Below, piece after piece: positions 35,901 through 42,212 of a DNA stretch of 64,000 nt; the stretch's first letter is position 1, and every line of letters starts with the position of its first letter. A model generated the notes under the pieces. It saw nothing but the letters and a program-made list of their open reading frames with translations. It was not told where the DNA came from and did not search any database. Position numbers and translations under genes: made by a program. The stretch covers positions 1 through 64,000 of the forward strand of contig JAFZQJ010000027.1 in the NCBI GenBank assembly GCA_017620395.1, written 5' to 3'. Source of the stretch: Clostridia bacterium. Its GTDB lineage: Bacteria; Bacillota; Clostridia; Oscillospirales; RGIG8002.

Positions 35901-37431
35901 CGTTTACAGCGACTGCGGCGGACTGCTTTACGTTCTCAATGTGACCGCCGGAACGAAGAAGGGGAACAGCATCGCTGACGTTGCGATCTCCGGCGACGGG
36001 ACATCGGTAATGGCGGTGCCGATACAGAATAACGACAGCGTTTTCTTCTGGACGCTGCCGGGGATGGCGGATAAGACGCCTCTTTATAACGCGATAAACG
36101 CCGCGTCCGATATCGACTATTCCGAATATACCCACGAGAGCGTGGCGGCGCTGCGCGAAGCGATGGAGAGCGCGAACGCGCTGCTCCGCGGTCACAAGGC
36201 TGACGCCTCGGAGATTGCCGCGGGCGTCGCGCTGATAAACAACGCCGCGAACCATCTCGTCAAGCTTCCGGGAGGCGAAGTCGTTCTCAACGGCTTTGAC
36301 GGCTGGACCTCCGAAGACGTCGCGGCCATGAGCTCAACGAGAGCCACGCTGAGCCTCACGTCCTCGTCCGTTTCGATAACGCCGAACGTCAGACAGTCGC
36401 TCTGCATCAGCGCCGGCTCCACTACGACGTGGACTATGTATAACACCACGAGCGGGGGAGAGATTTCCGGCCGCAACCCGTTCGGAGCCGACCTTTCCAA
36501 CAGCGACGGCATCTCGATCTGGGCGAAAGGACTGACGAAGGAACAAAACAACGGCAAGATATTCATCGGCCACACCGGCGTTGAAGGAAGCTTCTTGTTC
36601 AGCGCTTCGCTGCCGACGATAACGACCTCCGGCGGCTATATCAACATACCTTTTTCCGATTTCACATACGTTTCCGGCGAAGAGACGCTTGACCTGACGA
36701 AGCTGAACACCATCGGCTTCTCCGGCAAGGGCGCGAAGGGAATGTTCGTCTTCACCGAGCTGACCGCGTACACCGAAGCGGGCGCAATGCCCGTGGTCAC
36801 CGGCGTTACCGACGGTGCGGCGTATAACATAACCGGCGCCGAAGCTCCGTCCGCGAACTGGGACAGCGGCATGGCGTTCCTCGACGGCGAATACTACGTC
36901 GCCGGAACTCCTATCACGGAAACGGGCGAGCATACGCTCGTCGTTAATAACCACGGCACCGAAGCGACCGTGACGTTTACGGTTACCGATAATACGCCGA
37001 TTCCCGTTATAACCGGCGTCGCCGAACGGCAGGTCTTTGACCTTGCAAACGGCGAGAGCGCGTCCCCCTCGTGGAACGTCGGCTCAGCGACGCTGAACGG
37101 CGAAGCGTATAACGGCGCGGCGATCAACAAGGTCGGCGAGTACACGCTGACCGTGACGAACGGCTATAAAAAAGCCTCCGTGTTCTTCATCGTCGTCGAC
37201 ACGTCCGAGAACCAGTCGGTATACATGAAGGGCGATATGGACAAGGACGGCGAAATAACGGTCGCGGACGCGCTGAAAGCGCTGCGCATCGCGGCGAAGC
37301 TCGCTCAGCAGACCGACGAGGATGTTATGATCGGCGACACGGATAACGACGGCGAGATCACCGTCGCAGACGCCCTCAAAATCCTCCGCGTCGCCGCGAA
37401 GCTCGCGGACGCGGCAAGCCTCGGAGAATGA
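32950..37431 (+). CDS. GH16 protein C: CBM-like modules, GH16, beta-propeller, Ig-like pair, dockerin
   Basis: From ATG 32950 (GGAGG seven bases upstream) the protein has 1493 residues. Its parts are: signal peptide (1-27), FIVAR-like stretch (28-92), CBM-like module (about 95-265), QxW trefoil (275-430; Q-E-W-Q-I-Y, Q-E-W-R-V), and GH16 (435-672) with catalytic N-G-E-I-D-V-M-E (Glu546, Asp548, Glu551). Then WD40-like repeats (692-1037), a second FIVAR-like stretch (1045-1105), a second CBM-like module (1110-1280), two Ig-like repeats (1283-1420) and a type I dockerin (1427-1493) with two D-G-E-I-T-V-A-D-A-L loops. It is the closest relative of protein B but lacks the BMP domain. Predicted role: docked, secreted beta-glucan hydrolase. 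An earlier in-frame ATG at 32896 would bury the signal peptide. Confidence 0.9.
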   Translation: MKTVKRIISTVLCLALLIPAAVIPAAAVSTEELEALYATAGALIYSDGTHASRRQLKAAYDTAEAVISQGNALNSDIVSATSLLSAAIDGFVAVEAPERREIAGIAAWDAATVSSFTDTSGCAVFFGEDADRRAAVKVVTAGKDVAYFSNAASDAAIDGASVFTGDITDTAGLRFRTSFNDLSLVESVSVSVGVRSADGRKTYTAVGIPAKNGYVAVDWEFFYSDYDAIGTGVDLANLNYVAFAFEGVKPGFIGLVSDLHCFTENILATERPEYREVKAASIISGNYYKIVDSNTGLALTLSERVTDTETMTATGYENRIVNKQSGLSVTMEARKEDPRQEWQIYRHNDGTFRIINKDSSLALSASYYVLSYTIDTSVLNLSDTAQEWRVARSSNGFKISVSSASAYYMNYSGGNLKASGVQQVWDVYECVRGEWNQVWNDEFDGDSIDRSKWTVYDAKNRGDTEPVYFRDNENNVCVSDGDLIIRTKRENYLGYPTTGAYLTTEGHYYTSFGRFEMRAKLAVGAWIWPAFWLQGAPPSNWPQNGEIDVMELVGGGKEDSKLYGTFHWLSDYADGSREFVKGVEFYNKNNVSLGDDYHTYAVEWEHDQMRIYFDGMQYVSLNLTSDSERWGYGDLPHYITLNTSIRGPGNDEIYPDTADESEFIIDYVRVSKRSGDMSASTETADSAPIEGQKIYAGIIDDVNVAASPDGNFFVVTNRYGDVNRFNARTGEKQSADVNDSTVFSALKYSPSGRFIAAGSRMSGLVIYKNSDLSSKSRATVNGLYFESLAFSADESTIYAGGRNDNQAGGASDNKYLYAFGTSSGSQRGKVYIGSDVRSIAVSDDGKYIAAGTSSGKIYVVDADTLAIEGECEMEAVVRSLAFIPSSDRFAASDEAGNIKVFDAETRGVVMTLDNPDGASVSSIEISPDGSRLVATSTDNNARLFDLGSGRLIQLLDGFTQQTTAAKFSRDGNRIVVSSLDGTVRVYSDCGGLLYVLNVTAGTKKGNSIADVAISGDGTSVMAVPIQNNDSVFFWTLPGMADKTPLYNAINAASDIDYSEYTHESVAALREAMESANALLRGHKADASEIAAGVALINNAANHLVKLPGGEVVLNGFDGWTSEDVAAMSSTRATLSLTSSSVSITPNVRQSLCISAGSTTTWTMYNTTSGGEISGRNPFGADLSNSDGISIWAKGLTKEQNNGKIFIGHTGVEGSFLFSASLPTITTSGGYINIPFSDFTYVSGEETLDLTKLNTIGFSGKGAKGMFVFTELTAYTEAGAMPVVTGVTDGAAYNITGAEAPSANWDSGMAFLDGEYYVAGTPITETGEHTLVVNNHGTEATVTFTVTDNTPIPVITGVAERQVFDLANGESASPSWNVGSATLNGEAYNGAAINKVGEYTLTVTNGYKKASVFFIVVDTSENQSVYMKGDMDKDGEITVADALKALRIAAKLAQQTDEDVMIGDTDNDGEITVADALKILRVAAKLADAASLGE

Positions 37432-37448
37432 AATAATTATCGCATAGC

Positions 37449-37479
37449 AAAAGCCCTCCCGAATTTCGGGAGGGCTTTT
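37449..37479. terminator. Bidirectional terminator between GH16 gene C and the acyl-CoA synthetase fusion
   Basis: A perfect inverted repeat AAAAGCCCTCCCGAA / TTCGGGAGGGCTTTT, with A and T runs on both sides, between convergent genes. Confidence 0.9.
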
Positions 37480-37496
37480 GATTAAGTTATACGCTT

Positions 37497-39788
37497 TTAT
37501 TTTGCGTCTTCGGTCCTGATATCTACTCTGCGGATCTTGCCGCTTATCGTCTTCGGCAGCTCGTCTACGAACTCGACGATGCGCGGATACTTATACGGCG
37601 CGGTGTGCGTCTTGACGTAGTTCTGAACTTCCTTCTTCAATTCGTCGCTTCCGGCGGTGCCCTTCGTCAGCACTATCGTCGCCTTGACGACCTGGCCGCG
37701 GATCTCGTCCGGAACAGCGGTGACGGCGCATTCGAGCACGTAGGGGAGCTCCATGATGACGCTCTCGATCTCAAAAGGTCCGATGCGGTAGCCGGAGGAC
37801 TTGATCAGATCGTCGATGCGTCCGACGTACCAGTAATAGCCGTCCTCGTCGCGCCACGCGGTGTCGCCGGTGTGGTAGACGCCGTCGTGCCACGCTTCCG
37901 CGGTCTTCTCGGCGTCGCGGTAGTATTCGCGGAAGAGTCCGACGGGAACGCGCCTGTCGGTGCGGATAACTATCTCGCCGATCTCGCCGACCTTAGTCGG
38001 CTTGCCGTCCGGCAGGACGATGTCGACGTCGTACTGCGGAGTGGGCTTGCCCATGGAGCCGGGCTTCGGCACCATGCCGATGAGGTTGGCTACGGTCAGC
38101 GTCGTCTCGGTCTGCCCGAAGCCTTCCATTATCTTCAGCCCGGTCGCGTCGTAGAAGCGGTCGAAGACCTCGGGGTTGAGGGCTTCGCCGGCAACGGTCG
38201 CGTACTGCAGGGAGGAGAGGTCGTATTTCTTCAAATCTTCTTTTATAAAGAAGCGGTACATCGTCGGAGGCGCACAGAAGGTGGTGATGTTATACCGCTT
38301 GAAAAGCGGCAGTATATCGTCCGCCTTGAACTTCTCGAAGTCGTAGGTGAAAACGCCGGCTTCGCAGAGCCACTGGCCGTAGAACTTGCCCCAGAGCGCC
38401 TTCCCCCAGCCGGTATCCGCAATCGTGAAGTGCAGACCGTCGGGGTTGACGTTGTGCCAGTAGTGCGCGGTAACGAAGTGGGCGAGAGGATAGGTGAACT
38501 TGTGGGCGGCGATCTTCGGATAGCCCGTCGTGCCGGAGGAGAAGAACATCAGCATGATGTCCTCCGCCTTCGAGTCGTTGTTCTCGCGCGGGAAGACCGT
38601 CGGGAACGCCTTCATCTCGCCGTCGAGGAAATGCCAGCCGGGGTATTCTCCGTCGGCGACGACCTTGATCTTCAGTTCGGGGCAGGTCTCCGCCGCGAGG
38701 TCGGCCTGATGCGGCCCGTCGCAGTCCGCGGAGCAGATTATGGCTGAAACGCCCGCGGTCTTGAAGCGGTATTCGTAATCCTTCTTGACGAGCAGGTGGG
38801 TGGCGGGTATGGCGATCGCGCCGATCTTGTGCAGCGCGAGCATGCAGAACCAGAAGTGATAGTTGCGCTTGAGCACCAGCATAACGCGGTCGCCCTTTTT
38901 GACGCCGAGGGAGCTGAGGTAGTTCGCCGCCTGCGACGAAAGCTCGGACATCTCCTTGAAGGTGAAGGTGCGCTCGTGCTTTTCGCTGTCGAGGTGGAGC
39001 ATGGCGCGTTTGCCGGGATGGCGCTTCGCCAGCTCATCCACGACGTCGAACGCGAAGTTGAAGTTATCCTTGTGCTTGAAGTTTATTTCTTTCAGCGCGC
39101 CGTTCTCGTCCTCTGTGACGTCGATGAAGTCGCGCCAGATCTGGTCGTCCTGCGCTTCCACGCTGCGGCGGCTGACTTCGCCCGTGAGGCCTTCGTGCGC
39201 ATTGTATTCCTGCGCGTGTCCGGCGGGATCCATGACGATTGCGACGAATTCGCAGTCGCCGTCCCCCGCGGCGATCATTCCGTGGGGAGTCAGACTGTCG
39301 TAGAATACGCTGTCGCCTTCATAGAGGTAATCGACGTGGTCGCCTATCTGTACCTTCAAGCTGCCCTTGAGTATGTAGTCGAACTCCTCGCCGGCATGCG
39401 AAGCCAGCGGGATTGGCTTATTCTGCGCTTCCGCGTCGTATGGCGCGCGCACCCAGAACGGCTCTGAAAGGCGGCTCTTGAAGTTCGCGGCGAGGTGGTT
39501 ATACTTGAACCCCTTGCGGCGCGCGATGGGGAAGCCCTCGCCCTTGCGGACGATGGCGAACGCGGAAAGCTTCGCGTTTTCGCCGGTCAGCAGGTCGGCG
39601 ATGTCGACTCCGAACGTTTTGGCGCACTTGTGGAGGAAAGTGAATGAAAAATCGCTTTCTCCGTTTTCGCAGCGGACGTAATCTTCAACAGATACGCCCG
39701 TAATTATGGCCATTTCCTCCGGCGTCTTACCGATAATTCGACGCAGCTCCTTGATACGTTGAGCGGTTAGGGCAAGCTGATTGTCCAT
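37497..39788 (-). CDS. XRE-cupin regulator fused to an acyl-CoA synthetase
   Basis: The 763-residue protein has three parts. Residues 1-70 form an XRE-type helix-turn-helix. Residues about 75-190 form a cupin sensor domain (H-A-G-E-E-F-D-Y-I-L-K-G, T-P-H-G-M). Residues about 225-763 are a complete AMP-forming acyl-CoA synthetase of the acetate/medium-chain type: S-S-G-T-T-G-Y-P-K, G-F-G-Q-T-E-T-T, Y-H-T-G-D-T, and the catalytic Lys in T-I-S-G-K-I-R-R. XRE-cupin proteins usually are separate transcription factors; here sensor and enzyme are one chain. A free-standing XRE-cupin paralogue lies at 43206-43775. It may activate a carboxylate to acyl-CoA while controlling its own or related genes. 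It has a strong promoter and a clear AAGGAGG. Confidence 0.9.
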   Translation of the reverse strand: MDNQLALTAQRIKELRRIIGKTPEEMAIITGVSVEDYVRCENGESDFSFTFLHKCAKTFGVDIADLLTGENAKLSAFAIVRKGEGFPIARRKGFKYNHLAANFKSRLSEPFWVRAPYDAEAQNKPIPLASHAGEEFDYILKGSLKVQIGDHVDYLYEGDSVFYDSLTPHGMIAAGDGDCEFVAIVMDPAGHAQEYNAHEGLTGEVSRRSVEAQDDQIWRDFIDVTEDENGALKEINFKHKDNFNFAFDVVDELAKRHPGKRAMLHLDSEKHERTFTFKEMSELSSQAANYLSSLGVKKGDRVMLVLKRNYHFWFCMLALHKIGAIAIPATHLLVKKDYEYRFKTAGVSAIICSADCDGPHQADLAAETCPELKIKVVADGEYPGWHFLDGEMKAFPTVFPRENNDSKAEDIMLMFFSSGTTGYPKIAAHKFTYPLAHFVTAHYWHNVNPDGLHFTIADTGWGKALWGKFYGQWLCEAGVFTYDFEKFKADDILPLFKRYNITTFCAPPTMYRFFIKEDLKKYDLSSLQYATVAGEALNPEVFDRFYDATGLKIMEGFGQTETTLTVANLIGMVPKPGSMGKPTPQYDVDIVLPDGKPTKVGEIGEIVIRTDRRVPVGLFREYYRDAEKTAEAWHDGVYHTGDTAWRDEDGYYWYVGRIDDLIKSSGYRIGPFEIESVIMELPYVLECAVTAVPDEIRGQVVKATIVLTKGTAGSDELKKEVQNYVKTHTAPYKYPRIVEFVDELPKTISGKIRRVDIRTEDAK

Positions 39789-39854
39789 TTTGTTTCCTCC
39801 TTTTTAGATTTTTGGTTTTTGATATTCACGCGCTTGCGCGTAAACTATTTTCCG

Positions 39855-39883
39855 ATTATACTCTTTGTTTTTTGGCAAGTCAA
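39855..39883 (-). promoter_or_regulatory. Sigma-A promoter with palindromic leader
   Basis: Minus strand TTGACT (39883-39878), 17-bp spacer, TATAAT (39860-39855). A perfect palindrome, ACGCGCTTGCGCGT-type (39828-39841), follows at about +10 to +25. It could be an operator for the XRE domain of the gene's own product. Confidence 0.75.
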
Positions 39884-39900
39884 GCGTTAAAGTGATAAAA

Positions 39901-39929
39901 AAGAAAAAATCCCCCGCCGGAGCGGGGAA
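39901..39929 (-). terminator. Terminator of the methyltransferase gene
   Basis: Minus strand CCCCGC, short loop, GCGGGG, then a T-rich run (A-run 39903-39909 on the plus strand). It lies just after the methyltransferase stop. Confidence 0.8.
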
Positions 39930-39942
39930 TTTGAACTCTTTG

Positions 39943-40725
39943 TCAGTTTTTCCGTAATATATCCAGAGTGTGATGTGAAGCGCCGATAAGATCCTGACGC
40001 TCGCAGACGGCGAAGTGATAATCCATCCACTTTCCGAACGTCTCGTCGTCCATGGCGTCTATCAACTCCCGTTTGTAATTCGTCGCTCCGTCCGCGGCGA
40101 CAAGCTTGATTCGTTTCACCGGCGCTTCGGCGTCGAGCGCGGCGATGTCTTCTGTGCGGACAAGTTCAAAAACGTCCTTCGGCTCGCTGATGCAGTGCCA
40201 GTCCGGAGTCAGCATATTGAGCTCCGTCACTTCGCGCAGATTGTTCAGGCCGAAAACGTACTGAATGACGGTCGGCTCGTTCATGCAATAAGCTACGAGG
40301 ACGTATCCGCCGGACTTCGTCACGCGCACGGCTTCTGAAAGCGCTCGCAGTTTATCTTCTTTCGTATACAGGTGATACATCGGGCCGAGCAGCATGGTCA
40401 GGTCAAACGAATCGTCGTCAAACTCGGAGAGGTCCAGCGCGTTTCCGCGGATCGCGGTGATGCGTTCCGTGCCGTCAAGTTTGGATTTCAACACGTCGAG
40501 GTTGCGCTCGACAAGTTCTACAGCCGTCACGTTGAAGCCCTGCTTTGCGAGAGTTACGCTGTATCTTCCGGTCCCGGCTCCGACTTCGAGTATCGCCGGA
40601 TCGGTAACGCCGGCGAGGCACTCGCGCACGTACTTCAAAGTAGTCAGATATTCAACCTGTCCGTGACGGGAAAGAAGACGCCCGTCTTCGTCGTAGTCGT
40701 TGTAGTATTGTTCAAGATAATCCAT
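39943..40725 (-). CDS. SAM-dependent methyltransferase, class I
   Basis: The 260-residue protein has the SAM-binding motif I-L-E-V-G-A-G-T-G-R-Y-S, motif II V-T-A-V-E-L, and the D-L-T-M-L-L-G-P-M-Y-H-L block common to small-molecule and ubiquinone-type methyltransferases. The substrate cannot be inferred. The start ATG 40725 follows AGGTG by six bases; the GTG at 40734 is part of that Shine-Dalgarno. It has its own promoter, so it is not dependent on the GNAT gene upstream. Confidence 0.85.
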   Translation of the reverse strand: MDYLEQYYNDYDEDGRLLSRHGQVEYLTTLKYVRECLAGVTDPAILEVGAGTGRYSVTLAKQGFNVTAVELVERNLDVLKSKLDGTERITAIRGNALDLSEFDDDSFDLTMLLGPMYHLYTKEDKLRALSEAVRVTKSGGYVLVAYCMNEPTVIQYVFGLNNLREVTELNMLTPDWHCISEPKDVFELVRTEDIAALDAEAPVKRIKLVAADGATNYKRELIDAMDDETFGKWMDYHFAVCERQDLIGASHHTLDILRKN

Positions 40726-40754
40726 AGCTTTCACCTGCAGAAATATGGTGTTAT

Positions 40755-40783
40755 ATTCTATATTTCATGTGTGAGACTTACAA
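40755..40783 (-). promoter_or_regulatory. Sigma-A promoter of the methyltransferase
   Basis: Minus strand TTGTAA (40783-40778), 17-bp spacer, TAGAAT (40760-40755). Confidence 0.7.
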
Positions 40784-40853
40784 AACGAATGGAAATCAAG
40801 ATAAGAATAGATATTTGTACGCGAGTTATATCCCGACAAAACTGGATTTGTTT

Positions 40854-41321
40854 TTATCTATGCTTTTCTAATCGTAAAAGACCTTCTTCATCCGGTACGC
40901 TGATTCCGTTTTTGTATGTGTATCCCATTTTTATATAAAATGGAGTTGCGGTGATAGAGGCGGGTATTTCAATTCTGTTCGCGCGCAGGAAGTATTCGTC
41001 TTTTTCCAAGGTTTCAATTATCTTTCTTCCGATTCCTTGACCCTGATAATCGGGTAAAACGAAGATGGTAAATAAACTGCTTTCATCCACTTTATCCCAG
41101 TAAGGGCCTATGGCTCCACAGCCCACGATCTTGTTCTCATCGCACGCAACGTAAAAATGAGTCCATTCTGCTCGCTTCAGGATTTTGTTCGGTTGCAATC
41201 TTTGAACTTCGTTTTCAATATATTCTTTAGGATAATCTTTGATATTTACTTCTCTAAGCGTCTTGATAATTAAATCAGACACCTCTTTTGAATCAGTTTG
41301 CAAAAACCTTCTAATAATCAT
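40854..41321 (-). CDS. GNAT family N-acetyltransferase
   Basis: The 155-residue protein has the GNAT core: V-G-C-G-A-I-G before strand 4, F-V-L-P-D-Y-Q-G-Q-G-I-G-R-K-I-I as acetyl-CoA-binding motif A, and the C-terminal P-A-S-I-T-A-T-P-F-Y-I-K-M-G-Y. It transfers an acetyl group from acetyl-CoA to an unknown amine. Codons are clearly AT-richer than in core genes, so recent transfer is likely. It lies 36 bp downstream of the four-helix-bundle gene and may be co-transcribed with it. Confidence 0.9.
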   Translation of the reverse strand: MIIRRFLQTDSKEVSDLIIKTLREVNIKDYPKEYIENEVQRLQPNKILKRAEWTHFYVACDENKIVGCGAIGPYWDKVDESSLFTIFVLPDYQGQGIGRKIIETLEKDEYFLRANRIEIPASITATPFYIKMGYTYKNGISVPDEEGLLRLEKHR

Positions 41322-41357
41322 ATCTTCCTCCGTAAGTCCGGATTTGCCGAGATTCTA

Positions 41358-41720
41358 TCACATTCTTTCGCTCTTTTCTTTCATGGTTTTTATAGATGAA
41401 ATAAGCATTCGTCTGATAGCGCCGCAATCGTTTTGTATCGGTTTGTATGTTTGTTCGTTCATATATCCGGTTTCAAACAGCAATTCAAGCCAATACTCAG
41501 TTTCATATACTTCTTTTAATGATATCTCAAATTTTGATATAAAATCTTTTGTACCCTGTGCGTACTGCGCCTCGTAAATGTTTGCGCCGATTGATGTGCC
41601 GCTTCTGAGCAGTTGATTAGTCAGTACGGATTCGCGGCGTTCTTGCTTGATGGATCTGCAAAGAACAACAATCTGTTTCGCAAAATCCTTGGATTTGTCG
41701 CGGAGAACGCTATCGGACAT
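41358..41720 (-). CDS. Four-helix-bundle protein (S23/Avd-like)
   Basis: The 120-residue, almost wholly helical protein matches the four-helix-bundle family (23S rRNA intervening-sequence protein family): L-R-D-K-S-K-D-F-A, L-L-R-S-G-T-S-I-G-A-N-I-Y-E-A, F-I-S-K-F-E-I-S-L-K-E-V-Y-E-T-E-Y-W-L. Homologues are encoded inside 23S rRNA intervening sequences. The fold is shared with Avd, the accessory protein of diversity-generating retroelements, which binds nucleic acid. No reverse transcriptase or rRNA is nearby. Start ATG 41720 follows GAGGTG by six bases. AT-rich. Its promoter abuts the hairpin array, which suggests a functional or mobile link. Confidence 0.9.
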   Translation of the reverse strand: MSDSVLRDKSKDFAKQIVVLCRSIKQERRESVLTNQLLRSGTSIGANIYEAQYAQGTKDFISKFEISLKEVYETEYWLELLFETGYMNEQTYKPIQNDCGAIRRMLISSIKTMKEKSERM

Positions 41721-41738
41721 TGTAATCACCTCGTATAA

Positions 41739-41767
41739 AGTATAGCATAAGACTTGTATTATTTCAA
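41739..41767 (-). promoter_or_regulatory. Sigma-A promoter of the four-helix-bundle gene
   Basis: Minus strand TTGAAA (41767-41762), 17-bp spacer, TATACT (41744-41739). Its -35 touches the first base of the hairpin array. Confidence 0.75.
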
Positions 41768-41946
41768 GTTATATTGCCGTCTTTGACGGCAGTTATATTG
41801 ATCCTGCGGATCAGTTATATTGCCTCTGCGAGGCAGTTATATTATATTCGCCTTGCTATATTCAAACTGCGCGTAGCGCAATATCACTCGCGAAGCGAAT
41901 ATAACTGGGCGAAGCCCAATATAACTCGCCGCAGGCGAATATAACT
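41767..41946. repeat. Nested hairpin array with AGTTATATT / AATATAACT spacers
   Basis: In 180 bp there are four direct copies of AGTTATATT (starting 41767, 41791, 41813, 41835). They are mirrored by four copies of the exact reverse complement AATATAACT (starting 41880 as AATATCACT, 41898, 41918, 41938). Between successive copies lie short perfect hairpins, each different: GCCGTC-TTT-GACGGC, GATCC-TGC-GGATC and GCCTC-TGC-GAGGC on the left; GCGC-GTA-GCGC, CGC-GAA-GCG, GGGC-GAA-GCCC and CGCC-GCA-GGCG on the right. Left spacers can pair with right spacers, so one strand can fold into a ladder in which each rung is a four-way junction with two small hairpins. The centre (41844-41867) is less regular. 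I do not know a named family for it. Confidence 0.9.
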
Positions 41947-41984
41947 GAAAGAGACCTGATTTGGCGACAAATCAGGTCTCTTTC
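41947..41984 (-). terminator. Long perfect hairpin directly 3' of tRNA-Leu
   Basis: A 17-bp perfect stem (41947-41963 with 41968-41984) and a 4-nt loop (GCGA on the plus strand). It starts one base after the encoded CCA of tRNA-Leu. It probably ends tRNA transcription, though the T-run is short (TTTC). It also continues the outer side of the hairpin array. Confidence 0.65.
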
Positions 41985-41985
41985 A

Positions 41986-42072
41986 TGGTGCCGGTGATCG
42001 GGTTCGAACCGATACGGGATTTCTCCCACGGGATTTTAAGTCCAGGGCGTCTGCCAATTCCGCCACACCGGC
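41986..42072 (-). tRNA. tRNA-Leu (anticodon UAA), CCA encoded
   Basis: The 87-nt cloverleaf has acceptor GCCGGTG/CACCGGC, an anticodon loop CTTAAAA giving UAA (reads UUA and UUG leucine codons), a long variable arm typical of class II tRNA-Leu, the T-loop GGTTCGAACCC and a genomically encoded CCA. The anticodon stem has one mismatch. Confidence 0.95.
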
Positions 42073-42086
42073 GTTTGAACAGTCGT

Positions 42087-42115
42087 ATGATACCACATCG
42101 GGCGGGAAAGCGCAA
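42087..42115 (-). promoter_or_regulatory. Promoter of tRNA-Leu
   Basis: Minus strand TTGCGC (42115-42110), 17-bp spacer, TATCAT (42092-42087), 15 bp before the tRNA 5' end. Confidence 0.6.
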
Positions 42116-42145
42116 GTGGTTTTTGAAAAAATAAGGCGCAACGCA

Positions 42146-42174
42146 TTGACACGGGCGCGTGAAGATAGTAGAAT
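42146..42174 (+). promoter_or_regulatory. Sigma-A promoter of pfkA
   Basis: TTGACA (42146-42151), 17-bp spacer, TAGAAT (42169-42174), about 40 bp before the pfkA start. Confidence 0.85.
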
Positions 42175-42212
42175 ATAAGAGATGACAATCCAAACGAAAC
42201 GGATATGATATT

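Noticed and set aside
16135-37431. Cohesin or scaffoldin partner for the dockerins
   Set aside because: No cohesin-like module is recognisable in any protein in the window; the partner must be elsewhere.
40745-40855. Further copies of the AGTTATATT spacer (near 40748 and 40843)
   Set aside because: GTTATATT and AGTTATATC occur but without flanking hairpins; in AT-rich DNA this is not distinguishable from chance.
41767-41946. CRISPR array
   Set aside because: The repeated unit is only 9 bp, the intervening sequences are 9-15-nt palindromes, the second half is inverted, and no cas genes are nearby.
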